Shown one piece after another: positions 1-8,484 of a stretch of DNA of 29,684 nucleotides. A model generated the notes under the pieces. That model was given only the letters and a program-made list of their open reading frames with translations, was not told where the DNA came from and ran no database searches. Numbering within the stretch: position 1 is the first letter of the stretch; every line of letters starts with the position of its first letter. The position numbers were made by a program, and so were the translations under genes. This DNA comes from Rhizophagus sp. LPA8_4_AMF (lineage: Eukaryota; Glomeromycota; Glomeromycetes; Glomerales; Glomeraceae). The stretch lies in contig JADRCO010000613.1 of NCBI GenBank assembly GCA_021464525.1, positions 1-29,684 of the forward strand, written 5' to 3'.

Positions 1-192
1 ATTTACGCAGATTCAGGGGAAGGGGTTAATTCAATTTTTTAAATTAAGCTAAAGCTATTGTTCGTCTTCACCTTCTTCTTCCATACGTTCTTATCATAAC
101 TCTCTTCGTGCTTGGGTAACCGATTGGTACAAGACATATTTGTTGCATTATAATTGTTCATTTCTTCTCCACTAACTCTTCTATTACCTTCT

Positions 193-290
193 CGCAACGT
201 TTTTTAATTGATTTAGCAAAAATGTTGCGAAAACGTTTTTTAATAAGTAATTCAATAAAAAAAACGTTTCACAACGTTTTCTAATTGTTT
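193..290. repeat. Degenerate A/T-rich short tandem repeat
   Basis: Three imperfect copies of a roughly 35-nt unit can be seen. Each contains a core like CAACGTTTTTTAATTG or AAAACGTTTTTTAAT followed by A-rich spacer. It sits in otherwise structureless AT-rich sequence. The role is unknown and it may simply be slippage-derived. Confidence 0.4.
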
Positions 291-364
291 TAAGCACAGA
301 AAATTTTAATAAAATGTATTATATTTGTTTTTGAATATATCGTTTAAGGTTTAACAAAATTCTT

Positions 365-495
365 TTGATCAATTAATAGAAAAATCGATTAGTTGTAGTC
401 GATCATGATTAGTCGATCAAAGTCTCGATCAAAATGACAATCAAATTTTTGATCGATCATACCTTACCAAAACTAATCAATCAATCGATCAAAGA
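365..495. repeat. GATC/TCGATCAA-rich cluster
   Basis: The words TCGATCA and GATCAA recur about eight times in 130 bases, in both orientations because the core is palindromic. No coding potential is seen. It could be a decayed simple repeat; the GATC density is unlike the rest of the window. Confidence 0.35.
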
Positions 496-524
496 TTTTA
501 AGAATAATCAAATTCCCTACTGTC

Positions 525-900
525 TTAGCGTGAAATCAAGGAGTTCTCTTGCGCCTCCGATGCATTAGTCTGGTCATCTTGTTTTGATTCCTCTGTAATC
601 GATTGTTTTGCAACCATCCCCCCTCCGGTAATAGAATTGCCTTGATCATTAGTAAAATTCATATTAAGCTTTTCGGTGAAGTTATCTATAATTCTTTGAA
701 TTTCTTCGTTAGTAACTTGATATTTCATATGATGGCATATTTGATTTGCATATTCCTACCTTTTCAAACAATTTGTAGATCCTTACACCCTCTAAGTTTT
801 TTTCGCAAACTATCTCTTGTTATATCCGAAAAAGGTAACCCTGTATCTTGAGGTCTTTTTCTTACGAAGGATGTTAAGTTGCTTCATGACTTCATCATAT
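525..900 (-). pseudogene. Broken fragment of a repeated fungal protein (function unknown)
   Basis: On the minus strand three protein-like segments lie in consecutive but different frames. First comes RPQDTGLPFSDITRDSLRKK (about 858-800), then IYKLFEKVGI (about 772-743), then an open segment from the ATG at 728 to the stop at 525 that begins MKYQVTNEEIQRIIDNF and ends in a Ser/Gln/Glu-rich tail. Read together they resemble a C-terminal module I recall from many Rhizophagus hypothetical proteins, with an LRKK...IYxLFEKIG...LTNxxIQxIIDxF pattern. At least two frame changes and an in-frame TGA make this a relic. Its function is not recognised. The plus-strand ORF over 603-851 is only its shadow. 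Confidence 0.45.
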
Positions 901-1367
901 ATTAGGCCTTTCACCTTCTTTATTTTTGTCGCTCAAAGCTGGTAATAAGGAGCTTATTAATAAAACAAACAAATATTCGAAAAAAAAGATCTTAAATCTC
1001 TTAAATCTTAAAAATATATCCTTAATAATTTTTTAATTGTTTTTAATTGTTGTAATTATAATAATTATTTTATTTATTTATTTCTATTTTCATTATTGTA
1101 TTGTTTAATAATACAGTTAGCCATTTAATTTTATTGATAAAAAATTTTTAATAACAAAGATCACGCGATTATACTGATAAAACTATTTATAGATCGCACA
1201 ATTACAGTAACCACTTCTTTTTCGCATAATCTATTTAAGTAATTATCATTTTGATAAGATTGTGAAGATTGTGAACGTGCACGTGATATCACATTCTTAT
1301 CATAATAATATTAAATTCACATACTTTACATTATAAAATTGCCTGATCTGTCATAAAATAAAAAAAA
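901..1367. other. Gene-free AT-rich stretch
   Basis: Mostly homopolymer-rich A/T sequence, with one G/C island near 1271-1290 (GTGAACGTGCACGTGATATC) that contains a CACGTG-like palindrome. No ORF, splice-site series or RNA gene was seen. Confidence 0.5.
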
Positions 1368-1381
1368 CATTATAAAATTGC

Positions 1382-1568
1382 CGGGCCTCAGTTGGGTGGT
1401 CCTGCAGTGGGTTCGTTTTCCCTAAAAAATAAGCAAGGATCTAGTTCATAACTTGATGAAGGTGTCTATAGTTAAATGTGTTTTAGTTCTTTATAGAATT
1501 TTTAATTTTTTTTACTTTTGTACTCCTCCTGTTTAACATAAAATAAATAAATAAATAAATAAATATTT
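1382..1568 (+). mobile_element. Short retroelement (SINE-like) with target-site duplication
   Basis: A 187-bp insert starts with the GC-richer segment CCGGGCCTCAGTTGGGTGG and ends in a tandem AAAT tail at 1538-1566. It is bracketed by ACATTATAAAATTG (1368-1381) and ACATTATAAAAATTG (1569-1583), a target-site duplication with one inserted A. The 5' segment has a tRNA-like A-box (CCTCAGTTGG) and a B-box-like GGGTTCGTTTTCC at about 1409. The spacing between them is shorter than in a tRNA. This suggests a non-autonomous, pol III-type retroelement mobilised by a LINE. A 5'-truncated LINE tail is the alternative. It encodes no protein. Confidence 0.6.
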
Positions 1569-1843
1569 ACATTATAAAAATTGTCTTTCTCCCTGCTTTT
1601 ACGAGTATTGTCAAAATCGTTTAGATACATTTACGACAAAGGTATAATTTCTATCAACTCAGTAATATTTTGAGTTTTTCAATAATTATTTATTATACAG
1701 TTCAAGGAAACGATATTAAAAAATTAGCAAGGAAAAGTGAAACAAGTATATAAAATTTAACGGTTAACTATTGTCGTGCATGTTTATGTCAATATATATA
1801 GATCGATATTCTTTTATTTTAGCACCAGAAATCTCCTCTCGTC

Positions 1844-2366
1844 CTCAATAATCGCGAAACAGCTACTTTGACCCTCAAAGCGTTAAAAAGAGATAAAGAT
1901 ATGCCGGCTCTCATTTTTCATTGGAACACAGCAGGGTTCAATGATGTCGTGACCACCCCAGGCCTTCGAAACGGAGTCTCAGCAGGTCAAGATATTAGTG
2001 CAATTATTGAACCTTACAACTAATGGTGTGAAAAATTATAATAATGTTGTGTTTACATTTCCAAACGGTGGTAGTATTGGAGCATGGAAACAACAGCAGA
2101 TAAATGCAAACATACCATGGTATGAATCATGACTGATTTCATGTTTTTCGGATCCTTTGGTATCAACTGAACTCAATCTTCTCTTTATTTGTCAAAGGGT
2201 ACGAAATCAACTGGGAGTTCCAAATGTTATAACTATAATCAATCGAGTTACAGAACGTGGCACGGAAATACCGTCATCTGAATACGACCTTGAGGACTTC
2301 TCAGATGTCTTTGATTGCAAACTTTTTTCTATACCCAATATTTTAAGTTTAGAAAATGTTGCGTAA
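1844..2366 (+). pseudogene. Frameshifted gene relic, unidentified family
   Basis: An acceptor-like TTTTATTTTAG at 1811-1821 precedes an open stretch from 1844. It includes the segment starting MPALIFHWNTAGFNDVV at the ATG at 1901 and ends at a TAA at 2021. One frame over, the protein continues with NYNNVVFTFPNGGSIGAW (about 2036-2090), then DFMFFGSF in the same frame, broken by TGA. A third frame is open from 2157 to 2366 (LNLLFICQRVRNQLGVPN..., ending LSLENVA). The pieces read as one protein interrupted by at least two frameshifts. Base composition is less AT-biased than the flanks. I do not recognise the family. A sequenced pseudogene of a globular protein is the simplest reading. Confidence 0.5.
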
Positions 2367-2369
2367 ATA

Positions 2370-3796
2370 AGTAGAACATGTAATACTTAGCAACGTTTTA
2401 TTCAGGAGATAATAAATTACTTATTTTTCTTAAAAAATGATCGACAAAGACTTTATTATGTGGCTTCAAACATATAGGCGGAATAGAATTTATTAATATT
2501 TGTGTCATATGCCTAACTTCTATACAATATAATTATACCGGCATAAGCCAATATCTAATACATCATCACGGAGGATTAAGGGCCAGTTAAAACTCAACCT
2601 CGGGCTTTAAGAAATACTCATATTTCTGTGCCTATAGATATTTTTGAACAACAACAAGTTGAATTAGTCTCCTGCAAATATTATTGAAATAGCAAAAATC
2701 TGAATTATATTCTTTACATGGGCAAATTATACATGTACCAGAAAAGTATGCGAAAATGCTCTGATATTTCAAGGGGTTAGTAACAAAAAATAATTAACTT
2801 TTTCTATAAAGGCGGAAAGTATAAGAGTATTTAGGAAGTACCATCCTAAGTTACTATTTTTTTTTTGATTTTATTTTTTTTTACTGATTCAAATTTATAA
2901 CATAGCGAAACTGTAATTGCTATTTAGCCAGCTTAGAATTGGCGTAAGGAATTGTTTTTATGTTTTAGTATATTTTAATTAAAGATAACATTGTTAACAA
3001 AAATATTACTTCAAATAAATTAGTTGCTAATACAATTCAGAAAATTTAATAGGAACAAGTATATATTGTTAGATAGGGTTTTTATGTTCAAGGTTTATAA
3101 TAGTAGTTTTTAATATCGTAACTACAACTGTTTTAATCCTATGTATTTCTATGAATTTTAGAAAATTTACGTGTTACTAACTATCACTCGCGTTGATATT
3201 AATTATCTGGCGGTAGAAAACAAATTTATCTGTTAAACTTTTTGTACGCTTTATCATAAAATCATAAACATGATTTCACTCCGGGTTGCCAATCATCAAG
3301 TCCGAAATCCAGGGATGTCGATCATCCTGATGCGCCTCAGCTGAAACTAAATGTAATTTTAAATTTTATATTTACATTTTCTTGACTCTTATATAAGTGT
3401 TTATAATCCTTGTTAAATTTACGAATTAGATTCTTTGATTTATAAAATAATAAATACATATCATCTGCCATGCAACTTGTCTATTGATTCGTAGAATTTG
3501 TTATGGTACATCAATTTTTTTTTTTTGCTTTTAAAGGTTGACATAGCGTCAACACACGCATTTTTATTTTATCCTCTATCATATATCATAAATTTTTATA
3601 TCAAATAAAAATATAGACTTTTTAATGTGTGGTACAATTTTTTGTGTCATAATTGCGTAATGCGGCTGAGGTATCGGCCGTATGATTGCCATTTTTGTTT
3701 GGTGATAGTAATGCTGTATGACCATAATCGAATAAAAAGGTTCAATCCTCATAGCTTTTAATATCTTTCTATCAAATTATTTTTATATATTCAATT
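2370..3796. other. Gene-free stretch upstream of the kinase gene
   Basis: About 1.4 kb, AT-rich, with no convincing coding exon on either strand. A G/C-richer patch at about 3270-3350 and another at 3660-3680 do not fold into a recognisable RNA and carry no ORF. The immediate 60 bp before the kinase ATG is A/T-rich, without a clear TATA box that I would commit to. Confidence 0.5.
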
Positions 3797-6132
3797 ATGT
3801 CTGTCTATAATATCGAAATGCAAGGTATCGAAAATACAAATGAATGGATTAATTGGATTGAAGAAACTATTGATAAAGTACATTTGAATTATTACGAATA
3901 TAATCAATTTAACAACTTTAAGGAAATTGGTACTGGAAGTTTCGGAAAAGTGTACCGAGCCAATTTAAAAAATTTGGAAAAAAATTTTGCATTAAAATCG
4001 TTTTTTAATATAAACAACGCCACTATAAAAGAAATTGTTCGTGAGGTAATGTGATATTTAAATAAATTTTATTTTTCAGTTTGTGGTTTTATTCTATTAT
4101 ATTTATTTCAAAATTTGAACTTATTTAAGTTAAAAATTCAACGTAAAGTTGATTTTCATGATAATATTATTCGTTGTTATGGAGTAACGAAATTTATGTC
4201 AGGTATTATAAAAATGATAAACATACGATATATAATGAGTTTTACTTATAAGCGTTTTAATGATTATTTCTTTTATTTCTTTTGTTCTTTAGAAAATCAT
4301 GATAATAATATTAATTATATGTTAGTAATGGAATATGCTAATAGTGGTAGTCTGCGAAATTATTTGAAGAATAATTTTAGTAAACTTACTTGGGATAACA
4401 AGTACCTTATGGCGTATCAACTAGCTTGCGCTGTATCGTGCTTACATAATGAGGGGATTATCCATCGCGATTTGGTAATTTATTTGTCTAATATTCAATC
4501 ATCCAATAATATTGCTTTTCATTACTCATTTAATACAATACATTTATATACTTTTTAATAGCATTCTGGTAATATATTAGTTCATCAAAATACAATCAAA
4601 TTAGCAGATTTTGGATTATCAAAAAGAATTGGAGAATCCACCAATTTTCAATCCAAATTATTTGGAATGGTTCCTTACGTTGATCCAAAAAGCTTTAACA
4701 ATAGAAGAAATAATAATAACCAAATGTATTCATTAAATGAAAAAAGTGATGTTTACAGTGTTGGAGCATTATTATGGGAAATATCAAGTGGGCAACCTCC
4801 TTTCTATTCTGATGGCGAACATTATGGCGTTGGTCTGATTTATGACATTTCGCAGGGTCTTAGGGAAACAGCTGTTCCTGATACACCTGATGAATATGTA
4901 AAAATTTATACTAGTAAGTAAAATTTTAAGTTTAATTATATATTTGAATATATTTTAATTAAATTATATTTACCTTCTTCCTAGAATGTTGGGATGGTGA
5001 GCCAGATAATCGTCCAACTATATTTCAATTAGTTGATTGGTTAAAAGTAATCATTACAAAAATTGATGTAATTACAGGAAATCTTCTATTATCAAGCGAT
5101 CAAGAATTTAATTTAAGTAATGTTGAAACTCCTTTTAGTATACCTTTTAATATGAATAATCCAGAATTACAAGGAGAATTATCTCAACTTATTCAAACTT
5201 TTGATAAAATGAATACAAAAGAATTTGATACTATAATAATATCAAATGAACAAGAATATCATTTATCTAAAAGAGATTTTAACTTAATAATTGATGAAAT
5301 ATATGATTTTATTTTTAAATCATTTAATAAAGGAATTAATGATAAATTAGTAAAACAACAAGTTATTGAATATTTTAAGAATAATAATATAGTTTTGCAA
5401 GATAATTATAATTGGTTATTACATAATCAAAATAGTTCAAATTCTATTTTTTTACTTGGATATTTTAATTATTATGGTATTGAAACAAATGAAAATAATG
5501 AGAAAGCATTTAATTTATTTCTTGATGCACACAATAGAAATCATATATTAGCATCATATTTTGTTAGTATATGTTATCAATATGGGTATGGAATTAACAT
5601 GAATGAAAATTTAGCTTTTAAATATTTTGAAATAATAGCTAAGGAAAATTATACAATAGGACAAATGGAAGTTGGTTATTGTTATGAAAATGGTATAGGT
5701 GTTAAAGAAGATGTAAAGAAAGCTTTTGAATGGTATAGAAAAGCTGCAAATAATGGAAATATAATGGCTATGCACAATCTTGGTCTTTATTATAAAGATG
5801 GAATTTATGTTGAGAAAGATCATAATAAAGCTTTTGAATTGTTTAAGCGATCTGCTGAAAGAGGATTTTTGGGTGGAATGACTTCATTAGGATGTTGTTA
5901 TGAAAATGGTATTGGAACTGAAATTGATAAACAAAAAGCATTTATATTATACCAAAAATCAGCAAATTTAGGAGATATGGTAGCACAATATAATCTTGCT
6001 TATATATATGAAAATGGAGATGGAATTACAAAGGATATAAATAGGGCAATTTATTGGTATGGAAAATGTGCTGAACAAGATGATCAAGATGCAAAAAATA
6101 AGTTAGAATTACTCCAAATAATTTATAATTAA
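3797..6132 (+). CDS. Tyrosine-kinase-like protein kinase with C-terminal Sel1 repeats
   Basis: The five exons are 3797-4045, 4130-4202, 4293-4474, 4562-4913 and 4985-6132. The introns are 84, 90, 87 and 71 bp, all GT-AG and phase-consistent, giving about 667 residues. The kinase domain spans roughly 44-330 and has the glycine loop [12 protein letters not shown] (44-55), lysine in FALKSF (K67), HRDLHSGN with D167 and N172 split exactly by intron 3, DFG at 184-186, and a late [12 protein letters not shown] and [11 protein letters not shown] block. The APE motif is replaced by a VPYVDP-type sequence, as is common in this fungal TKL group. A linker of about 100 residues is followed by six 36-residue Sel1 repeats (about 439-660; typical unit ending YENGIGV...[10 protein letters not shown]). 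All catalytic residues are present, so it is probably active. Sel1 solenoids bind partners, so a signalling role is inferred; the substrate is unknown. Confidence 0.9.
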
Positions 6133-8437
6133 AATAAATTATTTATTTAAATTGTAAAAAAATAAATTTTTTTTTTTCTAATTTATAAGACTTTTTATAA
6201 TACAATCAATAAATTTTTTTATTAATTTTTTGCCTATTCATCATAATCATTCTTGTAGTGGTGGAAATAAAAGATATTTAAATGTGAAAGAAATAATAGA
6301 CCAAGTACCGATCTCAGAAAAAATTTTTATATGAGAAATTTAATTGCAATATGTAAAAAAAAAAAAATAATAATAAAATGCAAAAAATAAATTCATAGTT
6401 AATACATTGAAATTTAAAAAGCATAAAGCTATTTACCAATATAGTAAGGAATTAACCAAAGGAATCTAGTGCAATAATAAGGCAAGTGATGTTTATAATA
6501 TTGATAATGAAATATCAAGTGAGAAACCACTAAATTTAAATTATTTTAATACTTGCATAAACCCTAAATAGTCTAATAATTTTCAATAAAGAGAGATATT
6601 AAAAAAGAAATTAAATACTTATCATTTCGTAGATTAAAAAATGCATAAACTAATAACTTATTTATAGTAAAATTTATATTTACTGTATATACGTAAACTT
6701 TTTTCTATTTTAATATAATAGGCGTCTTTATATTCTTATTTAGCTTTATTTTTTATTAATAAATTGCTTAATTTATATTTTCTACATTTCTTCACCATTT
6801 TTTTATATTAGGTATGTCATCAGTAATTTTATTTAATAACCTTTATTATTTTCTTTATCTCCTTTAATTGCGAATTCTCGCATCGCGTTCTATACCAACT
6901 TCATAAGGGTCATGGACTTATTTAGTTCAATGAAAATCATGTATTTACAAATTGTCAATCAATCAATTGATTAAAATACACCTCATTTTTTTAATTAAGC
7001 TGCTAAGAATGCCAAAATTTAATAAACATTATATTTTTTCAAAGTTGGCTTTATAAATTTTTAGAAGTAATAAATTCTATTATTCAACAAATACTTGAAT
7101 CCTAAATAATGAAAAAATTATAAAGTAAATCATAAATAGTCTAAATTTGAAAACTTTTATAGTTGTTTTTAAGATTTTTGATTTATTTGTACAAGATTTT
7201 CGTACCAATAAATTGCTTGATTTTAATTTTTTTTTAAAATACTCTTTCCATTTAACACATGAAAGTAAGATTATATTGAGTCATACTATATTCTAAATTT
7301 GTGATTTTTGATATAATTCAAGTAGCCAATTATAATTCCAAACTTAAAAAACATATTATCAGTATTAATAAAGATGAAAAGAAATATTAACAAAATAACA
7401 TGGTTATCTACTAAAGTTTCATAATTATATTACTCTTCCAATTTAAATGGATGAATTCCTTATTTTAACAGTTGAAAAAATTTTTTTGTATTCGTTTAAT
7501 TTAAATACTATTTAAAAGTGTAATATAATAATAATAGTCAAAAATATTGTACATTCATATATTTTTTATTAATTAAGATTACTATCATAGTACCTTAAAA
7601 GCAAGATCAAAGAACAAATACACATAAATCACATGTATTATGAATATTATTATGAGGAAAAAAATTTATAAAGAAAAAAAAAAATCACAAAAAAAAATGA
7701 TAAAAAAGCTTAAAGATTATTATAAATTCTGGATTGACTTATTAATACAAATACAGTATATGTTAAATTAATTAACAACTTGACTATTGTGTTTCACTAA
7801 CTTGTACTTAAATTTAAATTATGTTTATAATTTTAGAATTGATCCCTTTATTCCTTTAAATTTAAGAATAATTGATATCTTACCCTTATTTTTAAAAACT
7901 AGAACTAAAAATTCCGAAATTGAATCTTGAGTTACATTTTTTATTGAATATTGAATCTTTAACCTTGCTTATTATAATCCAAAAGATCCGGTTGTCCATG
8001 TGTGAAATTTTATTAGCCCTCTCATAATATTGAATAACTAACTTTTCATTCATATTCAATTGTACTAATATTGGTTCTTTTCTGACGAATTAATGAATAA
8101 ATTGAATGCTTTCTCGTAATTTAAACTGATTAAATTGAACTATTTTGATTATTTGTTATCAACTATAACTTCTTGCGAATTGTACTAATTGTCACCGATA
8201 ATTAATTAATTGCTATTCTTAAGAAATGTCGTGATATAATCAAATTATATTTTTTAATTTCATTTATTTGACAATTTCCTTAATAACAAAATTTATTATT
8301 TTAAAAATATAAAGATAAAAACATACAATATAAAAAAGTAATATAAATTATAAGTAAAAATCTCAATACAAAAATAATATTCATTTAAATATAGGGTATA
8401 GCGATTTCGCATACATTACTTAGTAGACTAATATTTT
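6133..8437. other. Long AT-rich intergenic region between convergent genes
   Basis: About 2.3 kb of very AT-rich DNA lies between the 3' ends of the kinase gene and the Crinkler gene. Apart from a small kinase-derived scrap near 6480-6530, I see no ORF, exon chain or RNA. AATAAA-type words just after 6132 could serve as polyadenylation signals for the kinase gene, but such words are expected by chance here. Confidence 0.5.
6480..6530 (+). pseudogene. Scrap of a TKL kinase domain
   Basis: The bases around AAGTGATGTTTATAATATTG and GAAATATCAAGTGAGAAACC match, with a small internal deletion, the intact kinase exon at 4743-4800 ([19 protein letters not shown] region). Only about 50 bases are recognisable. 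It is either a decayed neighbouring kinase copy or the end of a duplication. Confidence 0.45.
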
Positions 8438-8443
8438 TTTATT
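8438..8443 (-). promoter_or_regulatory. Candidate polyadenylation signal of the Crinkler gene
   Basis: AATAAA on the minus strand, about 42 nt after the TAA stop at 8487-8485. The position is typical for a poly(A) signal, but the motif is common in AT-rich DNA. Confidence 0.35.
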
Positions 8444-8484
8444 CGGGAATCATCGCATCTTTGTCTAGAAATAAAAATCTTACA

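Noticed and set aside
603..851. Plus-strand 82-codon ORF
   Set aside because: It lies opposite the better-supported minus-strand relic and has a composition typical of an antisense shadow.
1382..1430. tRNA gene suggested by A-box and B-box words
   Set aside because: The box spacing is too short and no cloverleaf or acceptor stem forms; a tRNA-derived SINE fits better.
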